64,000 nt of DNA from Euphorbia lathyris (GCF_963576675.1 NC_088913.1:80475001-80539000); one strand, 5' to 3'; positions 12,426 through 24,418 are shown, numbered from the stretch's first letter. Notes: generated by a model not told the origin, from the sequence alone. Numbers and translations: made by a program.

Positions 12426-13470
12426 TGACTATCATCATGCGATAGCTAGGCGGACCCTAATCACTACCTAATAAGCGGTAAAAAATATCACTATAGGACC
12501 GAAAAAAGGATAAAGAGCTTAGGTGGAAAAAATTGGAATGAATTTTTTTTATTTTGAGCGTTTGAGTGACCTAAGAAATCCAAACGGCCTTACTTTTTAA
12601 ACTAATAACTAATTATTATAAATAAATGTTGTATATTGCGTAATGTAAAAAGAGGATTTTATATTTCAAAAATCTGTTATTATATTAAATTTTAGTATGA
12701 ATATTTTAACTTCTAAATTCTTTAGGGAAGTAGCACTAAATTTTTAATATTTTAAGTTCAAAGATGAAAAAAATAGATTTACTTTTATCAAGACTCTGAC
12801 ACAAACACGAGTCATTTTTCTACTTATTCAAAATTATTTGGTGATTTAAGGTTTTAAAATTGTGTGCCCGAAGAAAAATATTTGATTATTAATTCTAATA
12901 GCTTAATAATAGTCTCTGTCGGATTAATTTTAGGAAATTAATAATTTTCAAGACTTGTATATATAATAAATTAGCATTTTACATTTTACTTTATTTATTT
13001 TCTCAATCAAACCATTTGAGATGTTTTATATCAAATGTTGCTCATTCATGATTAAAGATTGAGAATTTGGAATAAAAATATTTTATTTTACTTATTATAA
13101 CATTTCATATTTAATTTTTCACATAACCATTTGAGATGTTTTGTATCAATTGTAGCTCATGCATATTTATAGATTGAAGATTTATAATTAAAATATTTTA
13201 CTTATTAATATTTCACATTTAATTTTTATGTAAATCATTTGGAATGTTTAATATTTATTTTCTCAACCAAACCATTTGGAATGTTTTGTATTAATTATTG
13301 CTCATTTATGAATAAAGATCGAATATTTGGAATTAAAATAATTTATTTTAATTATTAACATTCCACATTTAATATTAGGGTAAACAATTATAAGTTCCTT
13401 ATGTTTTTACTTGACACACTAGTAAGTCAATCGTATTAATGTAAGGTCCTTAAGTTTTATCTTAATAAAT
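12426..13470 (+). other. intergenic; PME upstream-like part
   Basis: From about 12890 the sequence (AATAGTCTCTGTCGG, then repeated CAAACCATTTGAGATGTTT phrases) matches 51605-52160, the region just upstream of the intact PME. It is therefore a duplicated PME promoter region. At 13377-13470 a foreign MITE-like piece (GGGTAAACAATTATAAGTTC) interrupts it. Confidence 0.55.
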
Positions 13471-13472
13471 TC

Positions 13473-13777
13473 TTTATTTGGGCTGATCATGGAAAAATGA
13501 ATCTACGATTATCTTTATGGAATCTTCCATGGCATGAGTTATAAATTTAAGAGGTTGACTGAAGTGGGATAAACTCAATTTTGAAGAAACAATGTTTTTT
13601 TTTGGAGAATATAATAATTCAAGGAAATGAGTAGTCGTTAAAAACGAGTGAAATGGCCTGAAGTAAATTCTGTTATGAAAAAGAATATTTCAAAAAAATA
13701 TATTGTGTCAAAATTTCAAAAGGATGAAAAATAGCTACCTAATCTTGATGTTCCTTATATTGGAAGATTGCTTTAAT
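13473..13777 (+). pseudogene. pectinesterase 3' fragment (PME relic 2)
   Basis: It covers the stretch from the LGRSW region (GGGCTGATCATGG) to the C-terminal LDVPYIGRLL-like end, close in sequence to the intact PME. Stops and frameshifts interrupt it. A PME-like upstream region precedes it, but the first two thirds of the coding sequence are absent, which suggests an internal deletion that joined promoter to 3' end. Confidence 0.75.
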
Positions 13778-14454
13778 CATACATTAAATATATGTTCTAT
13801 ATAAGTATTTATTTTAATAAGTAATTATTATAAATAAAAGTTCTAATCTTGGTAGTGAACTTTTTTTTATCGGTTTATTAATTTGTCTATGGTTTTTTTT
13901 TTTGGTAAGAAATTTGTCTATGGTTTTAATTCTGTAAAGAAGAATTATTAAGTTTCCATTGTATACTCTTTCAAAAAAAAAAAAAAGTTTCCATTGTATA
14001 TAGTTGGGACCATTACTATTTTGAGAGCATCAAATTTTTAATTCAATTGATAACAAACAGAAAGCAAATGGGCTGCTTGGTTTCTTTTTTATTGATTTTG
14101 ATTGTTTTCAAGTTTTTGCACCAATTTGTAGTTGTTAAGTTCAGTTATGATTTGAACATTTTCATACAATATATTGAAGTAAACGCTTCATAATAGTTAG
14201 TTAATGGTCCATTTCTTACTAATATCTGACATATTTTTGCACGCGAATACCCACTGCATTTGAAGCGTATGCAACATATTACCATCTAACGCAATTAAAT
14301 CAATAAATGAGTCTGTCATAAATCGAACCTTAGATCACTTGATCAACGTGGCTCTAATACCATGTTATTGCTCCACTTCATATTTGAAAAAAGAAATTTA
14401 ATTGAGAATAAAAGATAATAAATGGATTTAATTTCTTTAATTTTGAAAAACAGT
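13778..14454. other. intergenic, PME-unit flank
   Basis: Part (about 13960-14130) matches 31030-31160, consistent with repeated PME units. On the minus strand near 14300-14375 there is a tRNA-Met-like/primer-site-like string (TGGTATTAGAGCCACG, then GGTTCGA), probably a decayed retroelement. No gene. Confidence 0.35.
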
Positions 14455-15352
14455 GTTTTATGGAGAATATAAGCAACACTATCGAAGTTGCCCCACTGAA
14501 TGCGTATGTTAATATATATTAAGGAAGGTGTATATAACGAAAATGTGTAATTATTCCAAAAGAAAAATAAAATATTACTATTGTGGGTGATGGAAAGAGA
14601 CGTACCATAATCTCTGAAATTTTAATTAAAAAACCTAATAAGCCATCAACAATCAACTACTCTAAAAATCTATAGTAGCACTTTTCTAAGGATTAATCAC
14701 TGTGAGAAATATTGAAGACCGGTAAATGAAAAAGGTGTATCAATTCATTCAAATTCATCGCATTCTGCATTTTATCATCTTAGTACTGAAGGGTATATAA
14801 ACATATTATATATCCAGGTTGGTCTTCAATTTTACCGTGAATGTGATATTTATGGAACAATTGATTTTGTATTTGCAGAAGGACATGCTACTTTTCAAAA
14901 TTGTTAACTATTAACTAGACATGATCGACGAGGATCGCATAATACTATAACTGCAAATCGTTGCACATGTGAAGGAAATAAGAATAAGTCATGCGACTTT
15001 TCTTTTCATCCGTGTAACATCACGAGTGATAATGATTTATTAAGATCAAAATCACCAAATCCAACTTATTTGGGCCGAATGTGGCAAAATAAATCTACAA
15101 TTATATTTATGGAATCTTACATAATACGAGTGATAAATTCAACAGGTTGGCTCAAATGCTTTGAGCATAATTTTGAAAAAGTAGTGTTTTATTGGGAATA
15201 TAATAATTCAGCGGAAGAATCAGTTATTAAAGATCGAGTGAAATGGTCCGGAGTACATCCTGTTATAAAAAAACAATAATTGCAAAGATATATATTGTGT
15301 CAAATTATTCTAAAAGGGGAAGAGTGAGTGCCTAATCTTGATGTTTCATACA
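14455..15352 (+). pseudogene. pectinesterase pseudogene (PME relic 3)
   Basis: This is the most complete relic. It spans from the EAAP/YIKEG equivalent through the IVGDGK region, the GYQDTL equivalent (degraded to GYINIL-like) and a TIDFVFAEG motif. It continues through the YLGRMWQNKS segment to the C-terminal WSGVHPVIKK. A 69-residue open stretch survives at 15070-15279, but stops and frameshifts occur throughout and the Gln-Asp catalytic pair is lost. The signal peptide is missing. It cannot make an active enzyme. Confidence 0.85.
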
Positions 15353-15651
15353 ATAACTAATTATATCATAAATAAAAGTTACTATTATATCAAATATTTG
15401 ATAGTGTGCCTCTCTAGATAGATAAATAGTAACGTAAAGAGTCGATAATTTATATATTTTGTTATTTCATCAAACGAGTATATGAATATGTGATGAGAAA
15501 AAACATAGCACTAAATTTTTAATAATTTCCTTTTGAAAGTGCACAAATACAAGTTGTTTCATCAGAACTCAAACACGATTATAAAATTTGTAAATAAAAA
15601 TCTTAACTAATAAAATTGGACAACTTGAGACCTCAATAATCATTTTTTTTT

Positions 15652-16201
15652 GGGTAATTAATTTATTAGTCCCTATATTTTGACAAAACACACTGTTTAG
15701 TCCCTGTATTTTCAAAAACACATGGTAAGGTCCCTAACTTTTTTCTCAATGAACTGTTTAGTCCTTCCGTCTATTTGTTAGATTTTTTACCGTTTATGAC
15801 TTCATAAATGACTAAATTACCCTTTACTATTTACCTTCAAACTTTAGAAGGGGAAATTCAATTTAAAAGAAGAAGCTATTTGTATGGAGAACAAGAAAAA
15901 GAAAATACACAATGCTTACGAATTTGAACGATTAAGAAGAAAATCAAGAAGAAGAACACTCAAAGTTGATTTCAGATGCATTAAAGTTTAAAGCAAATGA
16001 AAAGAAGAACGCAAATCCAAATTGACTAACAAAATCTTCATGAGAGTCTAATAGCAGGTACTAAACAGTTCACTGATAAAAAAGTTAGGGACTAAACAGT
16101 TCATCAAGAAAAAGGTTAGGGACTTTATCATGTGTTTTTTAAAATACAGGGACTAAACAGTGTGTTTTGTCAAAATATGGGGACTAATAAATTAATTACC
16201 C
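15652..16201. mobile_element. MULE-like MITE in a poly-T site
   Basis: Terminal inverted repeats over 70 bases long start GGGTAATTAATTTATTAGTC. They are flanked by T8-9 runs at 15643-15651 and 16202-16209, compatible with a 9-base TSD. The interior is non-coding. Confidence 0.75.
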
Positions 16202-16516
16202 TTTTTTTTCTATTATACAAATTTACCAAAAAAAAAAAATGAAACACTTATTCAATTTTTACATGTTGAAGTCCTAATATAGCCCTAATACATTTCAAGC
16301 CCCTCCAAGTTATTTCAAAACTGCAACTAACCCCTTGAATTTCAAAACATTACAACTAACCATTCAACTTGCTTATTTGGAAGAAATAATCCATTGAATA
16401 GATTCATTTCTGTGATTTTGATAGTTTTTTCCCTTTTAATAATGTATCAGAAGATTAGACAGATGTAACATTATATATTTTGGGCATCTTTTAATTATGT
16501 TGTAATGTTATCATGT

Positions 16517-17480
16517 GTTGTGCCATTTTTGCAAGTGCACGGTTTCACTTGTAGTAAGAAAAAAATATCGATAATACAGAGAACGTTTTCATAAAAATTA
16601 CTATTCTGATTAAATTCGGTTTCTCGAGGTTAATAGAAAAATCGTTAAATGGTTTAAATTGTTTCTACTTCTAATTTTGGTTGTAGTTAAGATTACAATT
16701 TATAGAAATTATATTTAGCTTAAAGCTTATTTCAAGGTTTATTTATACTAGGTAAAAACACAACTTATAACTTTGATTTGTTTAGAAAAGATATAACAAA
16801 TTACCAATTTACTTAATTGAAAGGAATTGAACTATACTCAATCTTTCCTCTCGGCCTAAGACTGAAAACCTTAATCAAATTTGGTATTTATATCCGATTA
16901 ATTGACCTATCGTAATGACCAAATATAAATCTGAATTTGCTTAAGTGTTCAACGAAGTTTGCATGAGAAAATACCGAAATCTCTTTATAAATACTTTTGC
17001 ATGAAAACACTCATTAGAATTACTTAAAAAATATCGCTAGATCAAACTTAAAATAAAACAACAGTAAAGATGTAATTGAATTAAAAGATATTCATTGGTT
17101 TGAGTTATAAACATCTCAAGTTAACAGAGAAGAATTTTTTTGAATGATATTTGACTAGGTATGAGTTCCGGGTTGTCAATCCTTTACTCAACTTCATAGG
17201 TTTATCAGACCGTGGGTCGCCCCCAATCCTGGTCCTTCTCGCCGAATCTTCGAAATAGCACCTCTCGGTTGACCTACGAAGTATAAACTCGACTTGAGTA
17301 AACTCTAATGCAAATAATAAAATCTATATCTTGTATTTCTAACTATTTGTACAACTTGTAACTTTGTATAACAAGTTTGTGTAACTCTTTGAACTCTGAA
17401 TTCTTCCTCTATTTATAATCTTCCAAGAGGTACATTGAAGAGGCGTGTCCGTTAGGTCTATTTTAAACAAGCTTAATAAA
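16517..17480 (-). mobile_element. LTR fragment, gypsy-like, minus orientation
   Basis: The left edge TGTTGTGCCATTTTTGCAAG, then TGCACGG, resembles the edge of the solo LTR at 38379 (TGTTGTCC, then CAAGTGCACTAGG). On the minus strand a TATA box (GATTATAAATAGAG) sits near 17410. The right border is not defined and no TSD was found. Confidence 0.45.
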
Positions 17481-18112
17481 TCTTTAGCCTCACGTACATT
17501 CTTAAAAAGATCTACTGCCCCCTTATATTTAAAAAAAATTGTATTTACCCACTAAACTTATTTAAATAAGTGACCAACTAACTTTTTAAAATATACCTAT
17601 TAAACTCACAAACTTTTATAAAGTGATCTACTAGCCATTCAACTTGCTTAAATAGAATATATTTCAACTTTTTTAAAATCTCTTCTTAATATGCCACGTA
17701 GAGCTTAGGGGTTAATATGCTGCTTTAAATAAGTTCAGGAGGTAAATTGATATTTTCAAAGTATATAGAGATAGTTGATTTTTGTAGACCACTACAAAGA
17801 ACTAGGAATGTATTAAATCTTGTAATATTTTAAGTTTAGTTTAAAACTAGTTATAAATAATTTTATTATTTATAATATATATTAAAGCCAAATTTATGTA
17901 ATCTTGCAATTGAATGTCAAATCTAACATATATACGGGCCTTCTTAATATAGAGTGGTAAATTATCTCCAATCTATAGAGAGTGTTTAATAGTTATTGGA
18001 CCATAATAGATTTTATCTATAGAGAGTGGTAAAGCTTCTAATGGTCCATAATTTAATTTGTGATTTAATATTAAAATAGATTTTACCTATATGATATGTA
18101 AGTTGTAACTTG
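17481..18112. other. intergenic
   Basis: AT-rich. 17505-17770 has MITE-like phrases (ACTAAACTTATTTAAATAAG), but I could not close an inverted repeat. Nothing else is seen. Confidence 0.35.
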
Positions 18113-18127
18113 AAATAATACCTGTAT

Positions 18128-19481
18128 TTTTTTTTTTTTGGTAGAAAAGGAAAAGAAAAACGAATAACAACAAACTATCCAGGAATTAGCCTAGGGAAGC
18201 TAACCCCAATCCTATCTTCTAAGAGAAGATGAGAGATGAAACTAGGGGAAACAGGAAGGGTAGTAACGCCTAACGTCCCTTCATGGCCCGCCGCCGCCAA
18301 GCGATCAGCAACACGATTCTGCTCTCTAAAAATGTGTCTGAACTCTACGAACTCAAAGGAGGAGCAAAGCCTTATAATAGCTTTGATGAGGTTGCGACTG
18401 TTAAGACCCATAGAATGATTCTCAGAAATCATTTTGATTGCTTCCAAATTATCAGACTCCACAGAGAGCCTCTTAACACCCAGCCTTTTAGCAAGATTGA
18501 TTCCAGTAAGAATAGCCCAGAGCTCCGCAGAAAAGGAAGAACCCAACCCTAAATTCTGGGAGAACCCAGAAAGCCAGACGCCCCCTACATCTCTAAGCAC
18601 ACCTCCAGCCGCAATCTTACCGTTACTGAGGCAGGAACCATCAGTATTCAGCTTCACAACCCCCTCTCTTGGCCTGCTCCATCCCACGAGATGGACATCA
18701 CAACACTGAGAGGCTCTGGCAAGGGACTCTCCTTTGAAACTATCGATAATAGAGAAAAGTTTTTTCGAGAAGAAATCAGCTAAGTTTGTCATAAAAACAA
18801 TTTTATCTCCAAAAATCTCCTCGTTTCTCCATTTCCAAACTTGGTGACAGATAATAGCAAAGAAAATGTCACCATGCTCCATGTATGGAAGCAACTTTCC
18901 TCTAACACCATCAGAGAACCAGTCGACCTCAGAATGTGCCATGAAGGAAGAGAAAATATGGTGTGGGAGAATTTTCCTCCAAACCTCTTTACTATTAGAG
19001 CAATCTCTAAGAGCATGGCACAAAGTCTCAACATGGCCTCTGCATCTACTGCAAGCTCCAGAATCAGCCAAGTGCCTTCTGTGCCTATCCGAATTAGTAA
19101 GAAGCCTGTCCTTAACGCCCAGCCACAGGAAACTCCTAATACGGAAAGGAACTTTAAGGGTCCAAATCGACTTCCACACATCCGAGGGAGGATCAGATCT
19201 AAAGAGAGAGAAAGCTTCAAAGGCCGATTTGCAAGAATAAACTCCATTGTTAGTCAGCGCCCAACAGTGCCTATCCAAGTCTTCCTCTTGATTACTCACC
19301 TTCACTCCCCGCATTCTAAGGAGAGTCTCAAGGCTAAAGAAAGTATCAAACTTTGACCAGATCCAGTCCCCTTCCGAGTCAACCATATCGGCAATCCTCC
19401 AGTTGCGTATATCACTAGGCGGGGGGAAGAACACACCTCAATTAACGGTTTATCCCCAATCCAGTTATCAAACCAGAAACT
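18128..19481 (-). mobile_element. 5'-truncated LINE with TSD and poly(A)
   Basis: Minus-strand insertion. The 3' poly(A) is the T run at 18127-18139. The 15-base target duplications AAATAATACCTGTAT (18113-18127) and AAATAATACATGTAT (19482-19496) differ at one base. The element contains only the C-terminal part of ORF2, as expected when reverse transcription aborts early. Confidence 0.92.
18175..19478 (-). pseudogene. LINE ORF2 C-terminus: zf-RVT plus RNase H
   Basis: The frame reads FWFDNWIGDKP at the 5' edge, shifts frame once near 19430, then stays open for about 419 codons. It contains a zf-RVT domain (WTLKVPFRIRSFLWLG, then CSRCRGHVETLCHALRDC). A complete RVT_3-type RNase H follows, with its acidic residues in NTDGS, SAELWAI, VESDN and a final HIFREQNRVADRLA. 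In LINEs this part follows the reverse transcriptase, which is absent here. The long open frame suggests fairly recent insertion. It cannot move by itself. Confidence 0.9.
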
Positions 19482-19832
19482 AAATAATACATGTATACAT
19501 TGTAGTCTTATTAACTTTTTTTTTTTCTCTGAATTAATGCATGTAATATTATTAAAGTTAAAGTAATCGGTTGTTAAAAAAAACAACAACAGTTAAAGTA
19601 AGTTTAAATGCAGTGTCAACGTGATTTCGTATTTCCAAAGAATCATTGCATATATTGGTGAAAGTCTCACGTATCATTAATGTTTCAATACTTTTTTTTT
19701 GAATCATATGTTTCAATAATTACTTCATCACAAAACTTTTAATAGAAGGCACCATAGAATGCACCTTCATATAAATTTCAATATCGAATGTTTAAGTTAA
19801 AAAAATTAAGGGGTAAAAGTATCCCTAACGTT

Positions 19833-20381
19833 TAGAGATGGCAACGGATAGTGTACTCACTGGTACCCGGCACTACCCAACCCTAATGAAACTATCCGTA
19901 TTCTGTATAAAAGAATATGGAACGGGTATGGGATTAAAATCATTACCCGTTAGGGTAATGGAACGGGTATGGGAATACCCCTAGGGTACCCGGTATCTGT
20001 TACCATTCATAAAAAAAATTATATTAATAAATATCATTGTTTTTTTAGATGTAAGACATGAAATTTAAACCCCAACCATTTATTTTTCAACAATTGAGTG
20101 ATACCACTAAGCTACTTTATTCTTATTAATTAAAGTTCAATTTATTCAATTTTTAGATTGAGGATTTATTAAATTTATAGTAATTTGTAATATTTTTATT
20201 TATTTATTGATTCTTAACGGGTAAGGGTACCCGCGGGTACCCGTGAATTAAATGGGAAGGGTATGAGATGCAAAAAGTATACCCGTTAGGGTAATGGGAC
20301 GGGTACGGGTAATTAAAAAATAAAAGGGTAAGGGTTTGGGAATGCCATTACCTGCGGGTACCCTACCCGTTGCCATCCCTA
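19833..20381. mobile_element. hAT-type MITE, 8-bp TSD
   Basis: The ends TAGAGATGGCAACGG and CCGTTGCCATCCCTA are inverted repeats. The perfect 8-base TSD CTAACGTT lies at 19825-19832 and 20382-20389. The inner arms carry GGGTACCCG-type palindromes. Confidence 0.88.
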
Positions 20382-20680
20382 CTAACGTTTACCATTATGA
20401 GCAATTTTACTTCTAACGTTTAAAATAATGTAATTTTACTTCTAATATTAGCAAGTTGGGTCAATTTTAGATATTAGTATAAAATAGAGATATTTTGTTC
20501 TGCACCTATTGCATATCAGTTCGTTTTTTAAAAAAATATTTCATATTTTTTGTAATTTAATAATTGAATTGGAGATTAGTATTTACAAATTTAGCGAAAT
20601 ATTTTGAATTTTTTTTGTCCAACTCGTACAATAGGCAGTATATTTTTAATTTTTTCACGTCTAATCATATGTTTATAATA

Positions 20681-20974
20681 CTCTCTCCGTCCCATAATAT
20701 AAATCATTTTAGAAAGTGATTTTTTTTCCAAAATATAAGTCGTTTTGGTTTTCCAAGAATTTTTAGTTTAGTTTTTTTATCCAAGGATTAATTTTTTTTG
20801 TCTTGAAATGTGTTTTTGAACATTCCAGTACTTATTGTCCAAATATTACATTACATGAGAGAGAATTTTTTTAAGTTAACCAATATAAAATTCATTAATT
20901 AGACTCTACATTAATTGTATTTCTTAATTTGTGTGAAAATCTCTAGAACGACTTATATTATGGGACAGAGGTAG
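20681..20974. mobile_element. Stowaway-like MITE (Tc1/mariner)
   Basis: The ends CTCTCTCCGTCCCATAATAT and ATTATGGGACAGAGGTAG form the classic plant Stowaway terminal repeat. It is flanked by TA at 20679-20680 and 20975-20976. Confidence 0.85.
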
Positions 20975-21264
20975 TATGTTACTAACTAGGGATAAAAAAA
21001 AATGACTCTCATATGAAGTGTAGATAACAATATCCATGACCGAGAAAACAGTTTGATAAATTATTTTTTAAATTTACTCAACTTGATAACGTTAGGGGTA
21101 AAAATGCTTTTGACTACCAAAGTTAGGGGTAAAATTGCACTATTTTAGACGTTAGGTGTAGGGGTATTTTTACATCTTATCCCTTAAAAAAATCTTAATA
21201 GTGTAAATAAAGTCATTTAAAATAATATTATTAATATAGTAACGAACCAATAAAAATATATTAT

Positions 21265-21750
21265 TGATCAATCTAGTTCTTTTTAATATAGTTTGTCTAG
21301 TTTGAAACTCGTCAGCTACCATTTATGTGAATTTTCTCTCAATTAAACTTTCTACGTACAATGGAAGTTAAACAGTAGCATTTCAGAGTTTTCATGAAAA
21401 AGCTCAAAAAATAAGGTTTTCATAAACTGTTTGTATATATTTGATGTTCAGAAAATTATCTATTTTTTTCTTTTTGTAATATTGGAACAAATTTCTTCTT
21501 TAATATATTTGATCAATCTAGTTCTTTTTAATATAGTTTGTCTAGTTTGAGACTCGTCAGCTACCATTTAGGTGAATTTTCTCTGAATTAAAACTTTCTG
21601 TGCATAATGAAACTCAAACAGTAGCATTTCAGAGCTTTTCACGAAAAGCTCAAAAAATAAGGTTTTCATGGAAAACTATTTGTATATATTTGATGTTGAC
21701 AAAATTTTCATTTTTTGTAATATTCGAACAAATTTCTTCTTTAATATTAT
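21265..21750. repeat. 245-base tandem duplication
   Basis: The block starting TGATCAATCTAGTTC at 21265 repeats at 21510 with small changes, both including CTCGTCAGCTACCATTTA and AAGCTCAAAAAATAAGG. No gene is visible. Confidence 0.85.
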
Positions 21751-21920
21751 TCCCGAAAGAACAAGATTTTGCCTCATTCAATAAAATTATTATTTTTAAT
21801 TATTATTTAATTATTTAAATTATTTTTATTAATTTTGATTGTATGTTTTATTCAGAAGATTTCAAATATAACCTTGTGGTTTTGCCGATTTACAAATGAA
21901 TGCTTGTGGGGTTTTTTTTA

Positions 21921-22434
21921 GGCTTAATAGGTACTCAACCCCCTAAACTTGTAACTTTTTTCACCTGACCCCCTCAACTTAGGGGACAACCTTTCAACCC
22001 CCTCAACTCTCCAAAAACATCACATACAACCCCTTACATCCATATGTTCGGTCAAAATATTGACTCATGTAAAAAACGCGTTTGACTGTTGACCACACCA
22101 ATGCCACGTGTCATTTTTAACAATCACTTGGATACATTTCACCTCGACGACCACTCCGGCCAACCTCAACACCTCGATAAGGCTGCGACGACAAACAACG
22201 ACAACACCTCGCACGAATATGGAAAAATTTAATAAAAAAATAACGCGTGGCATTGGTGTGGTCAACTGTCAAGTGTGTTTTCTACACGGGTCAATATTTT
22301 GACTGAACATAGTGGTGTAAGGGGTTGTATGTGATGTTTTTGGGGAGTTGAGGGGGTTGAGAGGTTGTCCCCTAAGTTGAGGGGGTCAGGTGAAATAAAG
22401 TTACAAGTTTAGGGGGTTGGGTTCCTATTAAGCC
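21921..22434. mobile_element. AGGCTTAATAGG-family MITE
   Basis: Inverted repeats of about 120 bases begin GGCTTAATAGGTACTCAACC. The termini are the same as in the element at 55868-56840, but the interior is different. It sits in a T run, so the TSD is imprecise. Confidence 0.75.
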
Positions 22435-22552
22435 TTTTTTAAGAGAAGACTAAAGGTTTGTTCGGTTTAGTTGTTACCTAATAGTCGTTGCTATTAGCTG
22501 TTTAATTTTAATGTTTGGTAAAATTATATTGAACTGTTGTTGTTACTATTTG

Positions 22553-23457
22553 TAACGTAACGTAACGTAACGTAACGTAACGTAACGTAACGTAACGTAA
22601 CGTAACGTAACGTAACGTAACGTAACGTAACCCAACGTAATTTAGTGTAACTTATCATAATGTAACGTAACGTAACGTAACGTAACGTAACGTAACGTAA
22701 CGTAACGTAACGTAACGTAACGTAACGTAACGTAACGTAACGTAACGTAACGTAACGTAACGTAACGTAACGTAACGTAACGTAATTTAGTGTAACTTAT
22801 CATAATGTAACTTAACAAAACTTATCATAACATAATTGAACTAAATGTAACGTAACATAATGTAACTTAGTGTAACCTATAACATAACGTAAAGTAAAAT
22901 AAAGTAATGTAACGTAAGGTAATGTAACGTAAGGTAATGTAACATAACTTAACATAATGTAACTTAACTTAACTTAAACTAACGTAACATAACATAATCT
23001 AATGTAACTTAACGTAACATAACTTGATTTAACGTAACGTAACGTGACGTAATGTAACGTGACGTAACGTAACGTGACGTAACGTAACGTGACGTAACGT
23101 AACGTGACGTAACGTAACGTGACGTAACGTAACGTGACGTAACGTAACGTAACGTAACGTAACGTGACGTAACGTAACGTAACGTAACGTGACGTGACGT
23201 AACGTAACGTGACATGACATAACGTGACGTGACGTAACGTAACGTGACGTGACGTGACGTAACGTAACGTGACGTGACGTGACGTAACGTAACGTAACGT
23301 AACGTAACGTGACGTAACGTGACGTAACGTAACGTGACGTGACGTAATGTAACGTAACGTGACTTAACGTAATGTAATATAACATAACGTAACGTTGCGT
23401 TGCGTTACGTAACATAACATAATGTAATATAACGTAACTTAACATAACGTAACGTAA
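22553..23457. repeat. TAACG pentamer array 1
   Basis: Tandem TAACG (complement CGTTA). Two blocks are error-free (22555-22631 and 22663-22785), each followed by the same spacer TTTAGTGTAACTTATC. After that come decayed units (TAACA, TAATG) and, from about 23030, mixed CGTAA/CGTGA units. It ends exactly where a PME fragment begins. Minus-strand open frames here encode only RYVTL/RYVTS repeats and are not genes. Confidence 0.97.
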
Positions 23458-23625
23458 ATTCTTGAATTCTCCAATCCAACCAACTTGTTGGATTTATCAC
23501 CCCTGTTATATAAGATTCCATAAAGACTGTTATAGATCCATTTGTCCATGGTCCGCCTAAGTAAGTTCGAGTAGGTAATTTTGACCATAATAAATCTTTA
23601 TCACGTGCAATTAATGTCCACATAT
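23458..23625 (-). pseudogene. pectinesterase fragment (PME relic 4)
   Basis: On the minus strand the reading DKDLLWSKLPTRTYLGGPW, then TNGSITVFMESYITGVINP, is plainly the PME segment DKDLLRSKSP...GVINS around the catalytic arginine. That arginine is a Gly here. It is cut off at the pentamer array on one side and at unrelated coding-like sequence on the other. Confidence 0.85.
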
Positions 23626-23639
23626 GCCAGCTTTAAAGG

Positions 23640-24033
23640 AGCCTTACACTTCATCTAAGCCATCTGGTGATTAAATTTGTGATCTCTCTCAGTCTCCTCT
23701 TCATTCATTTTCTTTTTACCATTCCTCTTCTTTTTAGAAGTAGCTTGAGAAGCTTTCACAACATCAGTAACAACTTGCTTGAGAGCATCATCCTCGTCCT
23801 AAAGCATATCCTCCATTATCTGTCTTAAATCCTCAATCGTTGCCATCGTATGAAACCTCTTTAAAGGTACATAACTGTTTTGAACAAAATTTGAACTGTC
23901 ATTCGACTCACTAGGATTTAACCCTTCCTAAAGTTCTAGAAACTCTTGTTTCGAAACTGATTTTCTACGTAAATTGCCCTTGCCCTTGGGAGACCAAACT
24001 ATGTTGCTAGACACTCCTGAAACAGACAACCTA
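23640..24033 (-). pseudogene. unidentified coding-like fragment
   Basis: One minus-strand frame stays protein-like over about 130 codons with only three TAG stops. It reads SPKGKGNLRRKSVSKQEFLE, later TMATIEDLRQIMEDML and a basic/acidic tail SKKKRNGKKKMNEEETERD. I do not recognise the family. It could be a remnant of the same retroelement as the gag copies downstream, since both are on the minus strand, or a host exon. Confidence 0.4.
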
Positions 24034-24153
24034 CGTTAGGTGATGCCTATAACCTCTATGAATGCATGATATGGTTGATATGAATACATGATGATGCTTA
24101 TTTTTTAATATTTATATTATTTTATAACATAAAAGAAAATGTGAGAACGAGTC

Positions 24154-24372
24154 TGTTGAAATAATAAACTTATAATTAATAGTCTTTAATTTGGTTCAAT
24201 GTATTGTCCAAGAGTCATTTCCATATATGTATCTGTATTTATAGAGAGTTAATGTTGTTTACTAAGATTCATGTTTGTAATCTATAAATACCTATCAATA
24301 CAAGTAGTAAGGCAAGAAAATTTTCTTCCATCAATTAATGTTGTTACCTCTGAAAGTTTATTTGATCCAACA
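24154..24372 (+). repeat. 5' LTR of the gene-capturing element
   Basis: It begins TGTTGAAATAATAAAC and ends ATTTGATCCAACA. A TATA-like TATAAATA lies near 24286. It matches the 3' LTR with a few substitutions and two small indels. Confidence 0.93.
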
Positions 24373-24375
24373 AAT

Positions 24376-24388
24376 TGGTATCAAAGCC
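24376..24388 (+). promoter_or_regulatory. primer-binding site (tRNA-iMet type)
   Basis: TGGTATCAAAGCC lies three bases after the 5' LTR. It differs by one base from the canonical plant copia primer site TGGTATCAGAGCC. Confidence 0.9.
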
Positions 24389-24418
24389 AAACAAAAATTC
24401 TCCTGAAAATTGAAAATC

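Larger units (their letters stand above)
19808..21183. mobile_element. outer inverted-repeat element hosting two MITEs
   Basis: The left end AAGGGGTAAAAGTATCCC, then TAACGTTTACC, reappears inverted at the right end (GTAGGGGTATTTTTACATC, then TTATCCCTT). Phrases such as CAATTTTACTTCTAACG recur in both arms. The element is interrupted by a hAT MITE and a Stowaway MITE. I could not define a TSD, so the borders are approximate. Confidence 0.5.

Noticed and set aside
18236..19356. Plus-strand open frames of 60-171 codons
   Set aside because: They are shadows of the LINE zf-RVT/RNase H frame on the minus strand.
22553..22785. Interstitial telomere
   Set aside because: The unit is TAACG/CGTTA, not TTTAGGG or a known plant telomere variant, and it has no G-rich strand.
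23009..23445. Open frames of 68-138 codons rich in RYVT
   Set aside because: They are the translation of the pentamer array. TTACG repeats give L-R-Y-V-T in every minus-strand frame with no stop. No start context or other coding signal.
22553..23457. CRISPR array
   Set aside because: No spacers, 5-base units, and a plant genome context.
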